Of a DNA stretch of 64,000 nt, positions 49,476 through 58,308 are shown one piece after another. The DNA is taken from the IMG/VR virus record IMGVR_UViG_3300029286_002355, positions 62,001-126,000 of that record; one strand, 5' to 3'. The notes under the pieces were generated by a model that saw only the letters and a list, made by a program, of their open reading frames with translations, searched no databases and had not been told where the DNA came from. The stretch is from a virus. The first letter of the stretch is position 1. Each line of letters begins with the position of its first letter. The position numbers and the translations under genes were made by a program.

Positions 49476-50075
49476 TCAATTATTTTTTAGACAACATTTT
49501 TTATATTTTAACACCTTACCTGTTCTAGCATCTATTTTCCCACATGGACAAGGATCGTTTCGTCCTGTTTTTTTACCACCCTTTATAGTAAACAATCCTT
49601 TCTTACCATAATCAATAAGGATTTTTCCAGAAAGATGATCCATTTCATGTTGGGCAGCTACAGCCAATAAACCATCATTGTTTTCGCTCTTGATATTTGA
49701 ATAATAGAAGGCAACTGTTTGTTCCCTTAATTTATCATCCTCAAGTAGTTGATATTTTATGATATAGTTGCAAAAACGCTTCGTATCTAAATATATACTA
49801 GGAAAAGACAAACATCCTTCACCATAAAAAACAATTTCATCTTCTGCGCTTACTATCTCTGGGTTAATGAAATGCAGAAATTGACCTTCGCTCCTAAGAA
49901 TAAAAATGCGTTTTGGAATACCAATTTGGATTGCCGATAATCCTATCCCATCGTTGTGCTTAGATAGGGTTTCTTCTAGTTTCTTGATTATATCCTTGGC
50001 TTCTTCTATAGAAGTAACGATTTCAGAAACCGTTCCTTTAAACCTACAAAAATCTGTGTCGTTGTTTTTCATCAT
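49476..50075 (-). CDS. def: Peptide deformylase with C-terminal SEC-C zinc motif
   Basis: The 199-residue protein has all three deformylase motifs: GIGLSAIQIG near residue 43, GEGCLSFP near 85 (Cys metal ligand), and HEMDHLSG near 141 (two His ligands and the catalytic Glu). After the catalytic domain comes GRNDPCPCGK ... KYKKCC, a SEC-C zinc-binding motif best known from SecA and usually involved in protein or ribosome contacts. Deformylases remove the formyl group from nascent proteins; short versions are known from phages, but this fusion is unusual. The start lies six bases past the TnpB stop. Confidence 0.88.
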   Translation of the reverse strand: MMKNNDTDFCRFKGTVSEIVTSIEEAKDIIKKLEETLSKHNDGIGLSAIQIGIPKRIFILRSEGQFLHFINPEIVSAEDEIVFYGEGCLSFPSIYLDTKRFCNYIIKYQLLEDDKLREQTVAFYYSNIKSENNDGLLAVAAQHEMDHLSGKILIDYGKKGLFTIKGGKKTGRNDPCPCGKIDARTGKVLKYKKCCLKNN

Positions 50076-50080
50076 TTATC

Positions 50081-51169
50081 TTATATGTTTATTGGTTTGT
50101 AACTGGCACCGTAGGGACCAGTAAGAAACCGTGACAAAATATTCCTACTTGCATTTATATCTGCGTTGTCAGCATGATCACAACTCTGACAGCGGAATAC
50201 TTCTCCGTCACGATTCTTCTTATCGGCAAGACCACATTTCGGACAGGTAATACTAGTATTGTAAGGAGAGACAGTACGAAAGCTAACACGGTTATCTTCG
50301 CACCTTTGTTCTAGTCTTCCTAACCAGTATTTCCAATTCCAACTGCCGATAGAACGACGAATATTTTTACTCAATCGTCGTTTGAGTTTTGAGTTCTTAC
50401 CCAAATTCTTTAATCCTTCAACCACAATCAAGTCAGGATTCGTTCTAATAACTTCCTTGGCTACTTCATCAATTCTTTGTTTTAAAGCCCTTCTAGCCCT
50501 GTCCTTGCCCTTAGAACCTTGCTTGCATCTCTTGACTCGCTCTATGTTCTGTTTAATATCCTTGCCTAATTGTTGTCCTGTTGAAAGAGAAGCTAAAGCA
50601 TTTATTCCTGTATCAATTCCAATACACTTTTTACCATCTTTCTTTGCTCCTGTTTCCGTTTCAAAAACAAATTGGACATAGTTTTCTGTTATTATGTAGG
50701 AATTGAGTCTTTTTCCTTTAATACAAAGTCTATTATAATGCTTGTGGAATTTGATTGGAATATCCATTGTTATTTTATTACCTACAGAAGCGATATGTAG
50801 CCAAGCATCAAATTGTTTTGCTTCTTTACTATCTTTGAGTTCTGCTATAGTGCAAGAGACATACATTCTTTTGCCTTTATGAACAGGCTTGACTAGTTTA
50901 TTTGGTTGATTCTTCCAACGTTCTTTTGAGGCGGAAATCATATCAAGTGATTCTCTTGCGGCTACTTTTCTTAACCTAGCAGAAAGCCATGTCTGAGGTA
51001 TATCAACAATTGGTTTTAAGAGTTGTGTTTTATCAGTTGGATTAGTCCATAAATAGCCAACAAAGCAATTTACTACCTTTCCATACTCTTGAAGAATGGT
51101 GAGTAGTTCTTGCTTTTTCTTTTGAGTAGCGAATTTAGTGCTACATTTTGTTGACCTTATTATTTTCAT
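50081..51169 (-). CDS. tnpB: TnpB, RNA-guided endonuclease (third lineage in window)
   Basis: The 362-residue protein has RuvC Asp in CIGIDTGINALAS, Glu in LIVVEGLKNLG, a four-Cys finger (CPKCGLADKK ... CQSCDH) and the last Asp in NADINASRNIL, ending RFLTGPYGASYKP, a tail frequent in one TnpB group. It differs clearly from the other two TnpBs. It overlaps the methylase-like gene upstream by four bases. The sequence around its stop contains ACTGG and CCAGT arms that could be part of a right-end RNA structure. Catalytic residues appear intact. Confidence 0.88.
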   Translation of the reverse strand: MKIIRSTKCSTKFATQKKKQELLTILQEYGKVVNCFVGYLWTNPTDKTQLLKPIVDIPQTWLSARLRKVAARESLDMISASKERWKNQPNKLVKPVHKGKRMYVSCTIAELKDSKEAKQFDAWLHIASVGNKITMDIPIKFHKHYNRLCIKGKRLNSYIITENYVQFVFETETGAKKDGKKCIGIDTGINALASLSTGQQLGKDIKQNIERVKRCKQGSKGKDRARRALKQRIDEVAKEVIRTNPDLIVVEGLKNLGKNSKLKRRLSKNIRRSIGSWNWKYWLGRLEQRCEDNRVSFRTVSPYNTSITCPKCGLADKKNRDGEVFRCQSCDHADNADINASRNILSRFLTGPYGASYKPINI

Positions 51170-51705
51170 TCTATTTTAAGCCCGTCAAGTAATTTCCCAT
51201 CTTTTATCTTTTTTATGGTTTCCAAACATCTTGATTCTGACAAGTAATTGTTAAATGTCTCTCCTTTGGGCAATTTAAGATAATCAAGTGACCCATTTGG
51301 AAATTGTGTTAAAGGAACATGAACTATATTTTTCGCCAACTGCTTAATAATTTCTATGTAATCTTGTTGTGATAGTTTTACGGTCTTATATTTAGTAATA
51401 ACTTTTAGGAGTCTCAATCTGCATTCATTTACGTTATCTCTAAATATATCGCATCCATATATTGTTGATATGGCTTGAACGGGGTGGGCGTGTTTTAGTT
51501 TTCTTTTGAGCACAGGAATTAAGAGTTGACCATTTCCACAGGCGGGGTCTATAATTGTTTTCTCTGGATTGGAGAACAAATCAGGAGAGTATTCTTCCAT
51601 TTTTGAGCACATTTCTTCTGCAAGAAGAAGTGGCGTAAAGCATTCTGCGGATTGCTTACGCCTTTTATCTCTTTTTTCTTCTATTGATTGGTTCTCATTA
51701 TTCAT
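51166..51705 (-). CDS. N6-adenine methylase-like protein, motif I half
   Basis: The 179-residue protein has ECFTPLLLAEEM and the SAM-binding motif IIDPACGNGQLLIPVL, followed by IYGCDIF (motif II), as in Type I/Eco57I-type N6-adenine methylases. The catalytic NPPY motif is missing and the protein ends early. It may be a truncated enzyme or a SAM-binding partner of the NPPY-bearing protein at 52447-53613. Confidence 0.7.
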   Translation of the reverse strand: MNNENQSIEEKRDKRRKQSAECFTPLLLAEEMCSKMEEYSPDLFSNPEKTIIDPACGNGQLLIPVLKRKLKHAHPVQAISTIYGCDIFRDNVNECRLRLLKVITKYKTVKLSQQDYIEIIKQLAKNIVHVPLTQFPNGSLDYLKLPKGETFNNYLSESRCLETIKKIKDGKLLDGLKIE

Positions 51706-51709
51706 GGAT

Positions 51710-52450
51710 TTATATTCCGTTATAAATTAAATTGCACTTTTTATTGCAATCAAAAAAGTATGTTTGTAATTTCGATGAACGTAATTTTTCATCGTCTAAT
51801 CTTTTTTGAATTATATTTTGAAAATCCTCTCCTTGATTTACGCCTATTCCCTCAAATCCATTATTTGAATAATACATGTGATATGTGTCAGGAGATAAAT
51901 CCTCTAATTCTAGCGAAGACGTAAAAGAAGCATATGGGATTATTATAAGCCGATATCCATTTATATTTTGATATTTCTTTATCTTAGAGCATATTCCATC
52001 TATCATCTTCTGAACAAGGAATGAGGAATTGGGGCAATAACAGCAAATACTTTCATCTATATTGCCAGTCGCCACTGAATTTTTATCTACAGGCTTCGTA
52101 TTGTGAATTTTCTTGTCGGTTTCATTGTCTAAATTTACAGTAAAACATTCTATAATGACTTTTGCATTATCGTCAACAAAATCAGGAGTCAACCCGCTTA
52201 TATCTTTCTCGTATTCAAGATGTAATTTTTCTTGGTTGATGAAATGTTCTGATATTGACAACTCATTTATAAATTCTAGTCCCTGAATGTTTTTTCTATG
52301 AGATTCTTTTTCTTTACTATTTATTAGCGAAATTAACTTTTTTAGTATCTTTTGTTGAGATGATTGACCAAAATTAGGCAATATCCTTTTTAAGTTTTCT
52401 TTAATGGACGAATTCATTTTTAGTGTATCTATTTCTTCCGTTATATTCAT
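51710..52450 (-). CDS. Putative restriction endonuclease-like protein
   Basis: The 246-residue protein has a helical N-terminus and a region LHLEYEKDISGLTPDFVDDNAKVIIECFTVN, which resembles the PD-...-E-x-x nuclease core (PDF followed by IIECF). No family is certain. It is tightly packed between two methylase genes, with a four-base overlap upstream, which supports a restriction role. Confidence 0.5.
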   Translation of the reverse strand: MNITEEIDTLKMNSSIKENLKRILPNFGQSSQQKILKKLISLINSKEKESHRKNIQGLEFINELSISEHFINQEKLHLEYEKDISGLTPDFVDDNAKVIIECFTVNLDNETDKKIHNTKPVDKNSVATGNIDESICCYCPNSSFLVQKMIDGICSKIKKYQNINGYRLIIIPYASFTSSLELEDLSPDTYHMYYSNNGFEGIGVNQGEDFQNIIQKRLDDEKLRSSKLQTYFFDCNKKCNLIYNGI

Positions 52451-53613
52451 TTTACAAACTCCTTCCAGAAATCTTTCTTTAAGAATTCAAAAACCTCTGG
52501 TTCAATTGAAAACCCAGACCACTTACAAATATTCATCATCTCTATGAATTTTTCCGACCTTATTGCCGCAATTATGTTTTCGGCTTCTTTTGTGTTATCA
52601 ACTTCTATGGCTATACAGTTGTTTGTCACTCCATATTCGCCTTTTTCATCATAAAAACAGTTTTCTGGACTTGCCTTTCCTAAGATAACTTTCTTCACTC
52701 CGAAATGCCCATCTTTTTTAGAAGAATATAACAAAACAGGTGTCTTACCACATGGCGTAGAGTAAATGCATGGATATAAAAACTTATCATCTTTCTCTTT
52801 AGACATCCAAGGCTTATCGTTTCCATACATTGACCTTGAGTGAATAACCTTTATTCGTTTTTCGCCCTTGATCCCTATACATTTTTCTAGTATTTCAGAA
52901 TGCTTATGGGAAATAAATGGCTTAGAAGACATATCAATTTTTTTAGAAACCCCATCTTCGTCTAAAATTATTGTGCCATTCTTTCTGGCTTTATTTATTA
53001 ATACATACCAGTCATATCTTGTTCCGCATCCAAACGTTTTCTGCCCATCAGACTGATTATGAATTTCCAAATATTCCAATTGCTTATCTTGGAATACGGA
53101 ATATAGAGGGTGATTGGGTTTTCTCCAAGCACTAGGATGAATGAGGGAAATAATTCCTCCATCATTAACAATATTAAATCCCATTTCAACAAATCTTTGC
53201 CAAAGAGATTTGTGCTTATTTTTTGGGTCTTGATAAGGAGGATTTCCTATAACACAATCCCAAGTCCTTATCTCTTTCTTTTCTTGCACCTTCTCAAAGA
53301 AATCAAAAAAGTCATCACTCATAATTTCTACTCCTATTTTTTGTCCAAATTTAGCCTTTTGTTCACAATCTGTGAAGAAACAAATATCTTTAGGATCAAT
53401 CCCTATTTCAACAAGAACTATAGCAATTTCCAAATTCGTAACCAATATCTTTTTGCCCTTTAGTTCACAATACTTGCAAACCTTATCAATCATTTTCTCG
53501 CAAAGATCATAGGGTGTAAAAACATTCTGCAAGTTATTATCAAGAGTTGCCCACTCCTTGAATACTTCTTGATAATACTCTCTAAGAGCCAATTGTTTTG
53601 CTGACAGAATCAT
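52447..53613 (-). CDS. N6-adenine DNA methyltransferase (Eco57I-like)
   Basis: The 388-residue protein has NVFTPYDLCEKMIDKV at the N-terminus, CVIGNPPYQDPKNKHKSLWQ with the catalytic NPPY motif near residue 130, and GGIISLIHPSAWRKP downstream; the C-terminal half is probably the target recognition region. Motif I is weak (KILVTNLEIAIVLVEIG). It should methylate adenine in a specific site, protecting phage or element DNA against the linked nuclease and helicase. Confidence 0.82.
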   Translation of the reverse strand: MILSAKQLALREYYQEVFKEWATLDNNLQNVFTPYDLCEKMIDKVCKYCELKGKKILVTNLEIAIVLVEIGIDPKDICFFTDCEQKAKFGQKIGVEIMSDDFFDFFEKVQEKKEIRTWDCVIGNPPYQDPKNKHKSLWQRFVEMGFNIVNDGGIISLIHPSAWRKPNHPLYSVFQDKQLEYLEIHNQSDGQKTFGCGTRYDWYVLINKARKNGTIILDEDGVSKKIDMSSKPFISHKHSEILEKCIGIKGEKRIKVIHSRSMYGNDKPWMSKEKDDKFLYPCIYSTPCGKTPVLLYSSKKDGHFGVKKVILGKASPENCFYDEKGEYGVTNNCIAIEVDNTKEAENIIAAIRSEKFIEMMNICKWSGFSIEPEVFEFLKKDFWKEFVK

Positions 53614-55823
53614 AACGCAAATTCCTTTCGCAACGCCTCTTTCTCGCTATCCACTTGTTTCCTAAACTCTTCTTGCTTTTTTCTTTCCTCAATTGAAAGA
53701 ATAATACTAAATTCATGCTCAATCTCTTCAGGAACAGTATAGGTCTTTTCAATTCTAGGCGGTGGGACAGTAATCATCTTGCCATCATAGGTTTCCTCAT
53801 TGAATATCTCATAAGGGCAATACCCAATATCGGACTGAATCTGATCCACCATTCTCTCAATATTGTTTCTGTTAATATCGCTAAATCCACAATACTTTGG
53901 CATAATAACATAACAGAATGGCTTATAGAACTTCCCTTTATAGCAATCCGAAGGAACGATCAATCCTTTGGACAATCTTTCTCTATCAAAAGGATGAAGT
54001 CTCATTCCCCTACCCAAAGCCTGACTTGAAGTAATATCACTCATGTCTCCAAAGGGAAGAATAGCATTAATCCCCGGCACATCCCATCCTTCACCTACCA
54101 TTGCAATATGAAGAATAATAGCCTTTTCATCTGGTGCCTTATTCGCCAAATCTTCCATAAATTGATTTATGTTATGGGCATTAGAAGGATATGGCACTCC
54201 GTTTCTGTAAACATTCCAATCACTTGAAACGGCATAAATAGCTACATCGGGCAATTCTTTCTGATAGTTCTTGAAAGTCTTGGATTTAATCGCTTCAGAA
54301 TAAGATTTTCCACCCGGACATCTCACAAGAAGTTTTACTCCATTTGCCTTACTGTTGACAGAATGCTTGTCGTTAATCCTTGCCACTTCTTTCCAAGATT
54401 CCCATATAATGTACGCATTGAGTTCTGCATTTTTTGTAATCTCTTCCTGTGTTGCAGTAGAAATATCAACATGCTTTCTTAAAACCGCTTTGGTAATTGA
54501 CAAATGACACAAGAGAGGTCTTACAATCTTACCCAATTCAATCATTTCTTTTGGACTCTTCCTAGAAATAACTTCTCCAAACAACTCTGTATTATCCATG
54601 CCTTTGCCGTCTACAATAGGTGCATCGGGAGTTCCGCTTAACGCTTGTGTTGCAGTATAAAAGACCGTTAATGGGGAAAGCATCTTGGCTTCTTTAGAAA
54701 TAACCGATTCCCTACTCTTTTGAGGAATACTTCTTCCTTTCACTATATTATGGGCTTCATCGCAGTTAATCAAGTCAAACTTCATTCCTGACTCAATAAT
54801 CTTATAAACTGAATGATATGTTGTGAAAATAAGGGCTAGTCCATTTGAATCATTCACAGCCTTATTTAGTTGTTCTATATTAGTGGTATTTACCACTTCT
54901 TCTATGCCAGTATTCATTCTGGCTAGATTATCATTGTCATAGTCGCCAGAAGTAAAATTAACTACTGTCACGTTATCAATCCCATACTGCTTAAGGCGAT
55001 TGATTATCTTCTTTATTCCTTGCTTTCCAAGAGTAATTCTAGGCGAAACAAAAAGGATTTTAGAATGAGGCTTGTATTTTAATACATCACCAGACAACTC
55101 AATTGAATACTCCATCATAATTTCATTTTTGCCAGTTCCAGTAGGCCAAATAACTTGATATCTACCCTGCTTTTTACTTAGCAATGCCTTAATTGCTTCC
55201 ACTTGGTATGCGTCTGGAACAAAATCCATTGAACATGATAAAACTTCATTGACGGCATTTTCCAAAGATTCCCTATATGCCTTCCAAAAACCAATATTAC
55301 CATCAACCAAAGACTTAATCTCGTTAATTCCGTAAAATTGAGTTTTCTCTGGCAAAACAAAGTTCTTTATAGTGTTTTCATGAATCGCAACAGAATCAGA
55401 AAATATATTGAAAACTTTTTCATCGGCAGACAAATCAAATCCGTCAAGATAGCATGATTGAGAAAAGTATTCAGTAAGTTGACTGTTGCCATCCGTCATA
55501 AACTCTTTGCCATTAAAGGCGAAGAAAGCAGTTACAACCTTGCCATTTCTCTTGCCAAGACCATGAGCCTTATATTTATGATTAATCGAATTAATATTTT
55601 CGTAATCACTTATGCCAATTTTATCTCCAAAATAAAGTATCAATGCTTCCACAAAAGACTGAAAGCCACTCTCAATAAAGTCTTTAGCCGTTTTACTTTC
55701 TAGTGAAAGTTTCCTAAGATTTTGTCCAAATCCGTCAAAGGACAAATCAGAAGGCATCAAATTACCAGCATTAGAGACGCTTCCATTAAGGATTTTGAAT
55801 TTGAATATATGATTTGTTTTCAT
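53610..55823 (-). CDS. SF2 helicase of restriction-type (Type I/III R-like)
   Basis: About 737 residues from the ATG at 55823, whose ATGA overlaps the preceding stop. Residues 220-640 are an SF2 helicase: WPTGTGKNEIMMEYS (motif I), FVSPRITLG, IFTTYHSV, INCDEAHNI (DEAH motif II), FYTATQALSG (motif III) and QALGRGMRLHP (motif VI). The residue after GK in motif I is Asn instead of Thr/Ser, which is unusual. The N-terminal 200 residues are unassigned and could contain a nuclease or a recognition domain. It probably couples DNA translocation to the neighbouring nuclease. Confidence 0.82.
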   Translation of the reverse strand: MKTNHIFKFKILNGSVSNAGNLMPSDLSFDGFGQNLRKLSLESKTAKDFIESGFQSFVEALILYFGDKIGISDYENINSINHKYKAHGLGKRNGKVVTAFFAFNGKEFMTDGNSQLTEYFSQSCYLDGFDLSADEKVFNIFSDSVAIHENTIKNFVLPEKTQFYGINEIKSLVDGNIGFWKAYRESLENAVNEVLSCSMDFVPDAYQVEAIKALLSKKQGRYQVIWPTGTGKNEIMMEYSIELSGDVLKYKPHSKILFVSPRITLGKQGIKKIINRLKQYGIDNVTVVNFTSGDYDNDNLARMNTGIEEVVNTTNIEQLNKAVNDSNGLALIFTTYHSVYKIIESGMKFDLINCDEAHNIVKGRSIPQKSRESVISKEAKMLSPLTVFYTATQALSGTPDAPIVDGKGMDNTELFGEVISRKSPKEMIELGKIVRPLLCHLSITKAVLRKHVDISTATQEEITKNAELNAYIIWESWKEVARINDKHSVNSKANGVKLLVRCPGGKSYSEAIKSKTFKNYQKELPDVAIYAVSSDWNVYRNGVPYPSNAHNINQFMEDLANKAPDEKAIILHIAMVGEGWDVPGINAILPFGDMSDITSSQALGRGMRLHPFDRERLSKGLIVPSDCYKGKFYKPFCYVIMPKYCGFSDINRNNIERMVDQIQSDIGYCPYEIFNEETYDGKMITVPPPRIEKTYTVPEEIEHEFSIILSIEERKKQEEFRKQVDSEKEALRKEFAL

Positions 55824-56512
55824 GCTTTCACCATTTCGCAAAATGTTTTCCAAAACGTAGGATTGTTGCCACAGACAGACTTCAAAGAACAAACTTCGGT
55901 TGGATCGTTATTTGGAAGATAAATTCCACCAGACTCTTCTTGGGCTATGAATTTCAATCTCCCATGAAAATGTCCACCTAAAGTCATCCAATTTATATCG
56001 TGAGCCAAGGTAAAGACAAACATTTGATCTCTACTTGTGGTTCCAACTCCATATTTTGAAATTGAAGTCCAATGAAAGGTTCTTAACTTTCTTTTAATAT
56101 GATCAAGGGCAGTAGACCAATTGCCATATTTGACCTGAACTGTAATAACTCTTCCGTCTTTTGTCTTGCCTGTTCCGTCCACTCCTACATCTTGATCTTC
56201 CCCGCAAACAGAAAAGAATGGAACATAATTATAAATTCCCCATGTTCTCCCATATCCTTTAAGGACATATTCTGCAAAAACTTCTGTTACGTCACCTTTG
56301 AAAGAATTCGCTCCATCCTCGCCATATTTATCAAAGAAATCAACTTTTTCTGATTTTTCTATAATTCCAACCTGTTTTTCTATTCTGGAAGCAAAACAAG
56401 ACAATGAACTACACTTCTCTAAAAGCACATCCCAACATTTAACCGCAACCTTTCTTGGATGGGTTATCGAAGTTGCCAACATATCATCGTCTAATTGGTT
56501 ATCGTTATTCAT
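55820..56512 (-). CDS. PD-(D/E)xK-type restriction endonuclease-like protein
   Basis: The 230-residue protein contains FKGDVTEVFAEYVLKGYG, then DQDVGVDGTGKTKDG and VITVQVKYGNW, which fits the nuclease order E ... D-x(n)-[EQ]-x-K (here GVD and QVK), as in restriction-endonuclease-like and Mrr-like domains. It lies between the recombinase and helicase genes with four-base overlaps on both sides. The nuclease call rests on this motif and context. Confidence 0.62.
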   Translation of the reverse strand: MNNDNQLDDDMLATSITHPRKVAVKCWDVLLEKCSSLSCFASRIEKQVGIIEKSEKVDFFDKYGEDGANSFKGDVTEVFAEYVLKGYGRTWGIYNYVPFFSVCGEDQDVGVDGTGKTKDGRVITVQVKYGNWSTALDHIKRKLRTFHWTSISKYGVGTTSRDQMFVFTLAHDINWMTLGGHFHGRLKFIAQEESGGIYLPNNDPTEVCSLKSVCGNNPTFWKTFCEMVKA

Positions 56513-57195
56513 TCTATTCCTTTCTCAATTGTTGGCGTCATCATACCAGAACCATTGAGTAAGTCAAGCTCTTTCTGCAATTTTTTCTCTTTTCTTCGTT
56601 TTGCTGACCTTTTCCCGTAAAGTCGCCCTGAGAAAACAGCCATAAGCATCATAATATCTTGAACTAATTCCTCTTCATCATTAGAAGACGTAGATTCAAC
56701 CTTCTCTATTTCAACACCATAACTATCAAAAAATCTCACTAATACATTAAATTGGAAACGTGTCAATCTATCTTTATGCTCTACAATTACTTTAGATACT
56801 TTCTTCTGAATTACAAGATCAAATAATTTGTTAAATCCACTTCTTGTATCCGACAATCCCGAACCAACATCTTTGATAATGTGTTCAACTCTATACTTCT
56901 TTTTGGCACAGTATTCAGACAATCTTTGACTCTGCCTATCTAAATCTCCTTTTTGTTTCTGTTCATGGCTACTCACTCTAGCATAGGTAGCAACAGGAAG
57001 AAGATTTCTATTTACTTCTTCCTCTTTAATTCCCATGTAAGAATTAATATCGCTCTGCTTATACCTACGATGACCACCTTTTGTTCTAACTGGCTTTAGA
57101 GTTCCATCGGCGTCCCAATTCCTTAAGGTTTCTTGGGATACATTGAGTCTAAGGCAAGTTTCCGCCATACTAAGGAGTTTATCTTTTTCTAGCAT
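56509..57195 (-). CDS. tnpA: IS607-family serine recombinase (TnpA)
   Basis: The 228-residue protein joins an N-terminal MerR-type HTH (LLSMAETCLRLNVSQETLRNW ... GHRRYKQSDI) to a resolvase-like catalytic domain: YARVSSHEQK with the nucleophile Ser75, DRQSQRLSEYC, DVGSGLSDTRSGF and EHKDRLTRF. This order (DNA-binding domain first) is diagnostic of IS607 transposases. They integrate with little target specificity by serine recombination. Here the usual tnpB partner is five genes downstream. Confidence 0.92.
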   Translation of the reverse strand: MLEKDKLLSMAETCLRLNVSQETLRNWDADGTLKPVRTKGGHRRYKQSDINSYMGIKEEEVNRNLLPVATYARVSSHEQKQKGDLDRQSQRLSEYCAKKKYRVEHIIKDVGSGLSDTRSGFNKLFDLVIQKKVSKVIVEHKDRLTRFQFNVLVRFFDSYGVEIEKVESTSSNDEEELVQDIMMLMAVFSGRLYGKRSAKRRKEKKLQKELDLLNGSGMMTPTIEKGIE

Positions 57196-57418
57196 TTCGC
57201 TTCTCCTTTTCTGACTTTTTAATGAATTCAGATATAAGCGACTTGGAATCGTTTATAAATTTTTGGAATTCTTCTAGTGTTGGCTCATATCCCAAATCAA
57301 ACGGAATTGGGTAAATGTCTCCCGTATCTAGTTCAAATTCTGTTTTAGAGACTCTAACGACCTTATGATTTTTATTTTCCATATCTTTAATTATCCTTGC
57401 AAATTTTGATGATTTCAT
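57179..57418 (-). CDS. Hypothetical protein (79 residues) preceding IS607-like tnpA
   Basis: A small protein starting MKSSKFARIIKDMENKNHKVVRVSKTEF with a basic, helical C-terminus (SEKEKRNARKR). I recognise no family. It overlaps the recombinase start by 17 bases and is the first gene of the operon, so it belongs to the mobile unit or is the host gene next to which it inserted. Confidence 0.55.
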   Translation of the reverse strand: MKSSKFARIIKDMENKNHKVVRVSKTEFELDTGDIYPIPFDLGYEPTLEEFQKFINDSKSLISEFIKKSEKEKRNARKR

Positions 57419-57440
57419 TTTTCATACTCCTTTATTCTAT

Positions 57441-57446
57441 ATTATA
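57441..57446 (-). promoter_or_regulatory. Candidate -10 box for the IS607-like operon
   Basis: GCAGTATAATATAG on the minus strand with AAGGAG just before the ATG at 57418. A TTTTCT 16 bases upstream is a weak -35 candidate. The rest of the 146-base gap to 57565 has a near-repeat (TGTAGATTTT, TGTAGGTTTT) on the plus strand. Confidence 0.45.
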
Positions 57447-57564
57447 CTGCGAAATTCCTGCAAGAAAATGAAAATATTTTTTAGGTGTTTGTAGATTTTT
57501 GTAGGTTTTCATTCAACGGTTGCCAACCCTCTTCAAAAGAGATATGTTTTCGATAATTTCCATA

Positions 57565-58308
57565 TTACACCTCTCTTACTTTTACTTCGTTTGTATATTC
57601 CATAGCTACACTGGCAAGATATTTTATTTCTATATCGTCATATAAAGGAATATTTTTCGCTTTTTTTGACAACATGGTTTTCGTTTTTCTAAAAGGTTGT
57701 AAAATCCACTTTTCTTCCTTCTGCAAAGCCATTCCAATGTACCTAATGGCTTTCTCGTCTACTAGCGAAGGATAAAGTGTGGTTCTAATTTCATAGTTAA
57801 AAGAGTCATGAAAATGTTTTTTAGCCCTTAGTTTCCCTAGGCTTGTAAAAACGCTATCAAAAAGACCCAATTTAGTCTTATTGCCCGTCTTTCCCGCCAA
57901 TAAGTTATCATATCTATCTTTATCCGTTTTGATATCCAACGTAACATAATCCACAAAAGATAAAATCATAGATAGTTTGTTAAATTCTAATCCATTGGTT
58001 GACAGAGCTATTTTGCAACCCCATTTTTTTATTTCATAAACCATAGACATAATTTCAAAGATAGATCTATATAAGGGTTCCCCACCACTTATACCTACCC
58101 ATTTGCAATCGTTTTCTTTTACAAACAGTTTTACTTCATCCAAACTAATATCGGGCTTAATATTTTCCCCCGTAACCAGTCTTGAATTCATGCAATAAGG
58201 GCAGCGTAATTGGCAGTTTCTAAGAAAAACAGAAGGCGCAAAGGCATCTGGCCCTGCTTCACTACTTTTGTTAAAGCCATATATTTTCGGTAACAATTGG
58301 CAAATCAT
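57565..58308 (-). CDS. Radical SAM activating enzyme, NrdG2/PflA-like
   Basis: The 247-residue protein has the radical SAM cluster motif CQLRCPYC (C-x3-C-x2-C) in FLRNCQLRCPYCMNSRL, GISGGEPLY for SAM binding, STNGLEF, and VDYVTLDIKTDKDRYDNLL, which is typical of the NrdG2 type of anaerobic ribonucleotide reductase activators. It would generate the glycyl radical of an NrdD encoded elsewhere. A different radical SAM role (QueE-like) is less likely from the motif spacing. It overlaps the DUF488-like gene by four bases. Confidence 0.75.
   Translation of the reverse strand: MICQLLPKIYGFNKSSEAGPDAFAPSVFLRNCQLRCPYCMNSRLVTGENIKPDISLDEVKLFVKENDCKWVGISGGEPLYRSIFEIMSMVYEIKKWGCKIALSTNGLEFNKLSMILSFVDYVTLDIKTDKDRYDNLLAGKTGNKTKLGLFDSVFTSLGKLRAKKHFHDSFNYEIRTTLYPSLVDEKAIRYIGMALQKEEKWILQPFRKTKTMLSKKAKNIPLYDDIEIKYLASVAMEYTNEVKVREV

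Larger units (their letters stand above)
50081..57418 (-). mobile_element. IS607-like unit with tnpA and tnpB separated by R-M-like cargo
   Basis: A serine recombinase of the IS607 type (56509-57195) and a TnpB (50081-51169) bracket five cargo genes in one direction. Successive genes overlap by about four bases at most junctions, so the whole set reads as one operon from a promoter near 57441. IS607 elements normally have tnpA directly followed by tnpB; here the pair looks pulled apart by cargo. No terminal repeats are expected for IS607, so the ends cannot be fixed; the limits given are those of the genes. The deformylase and radical SAM genes flank it. Confidence 0.55.

Noticed and set aside
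14714-51169. Possible CRISPR effector (Cas12-like) genes
   Set aside because: The three RuvC proteins are TnpB-sized and two have IS605 ends; no CRISPR array or other Cas gene is visible.
56509-57195. Phage integrase indicating lysogeny
   Set aside because: The N-terminal MerR-type domain followed by a resolvase domain is diagnostic of IS607 transposases, not of large serine or tyrosine phage integrases.
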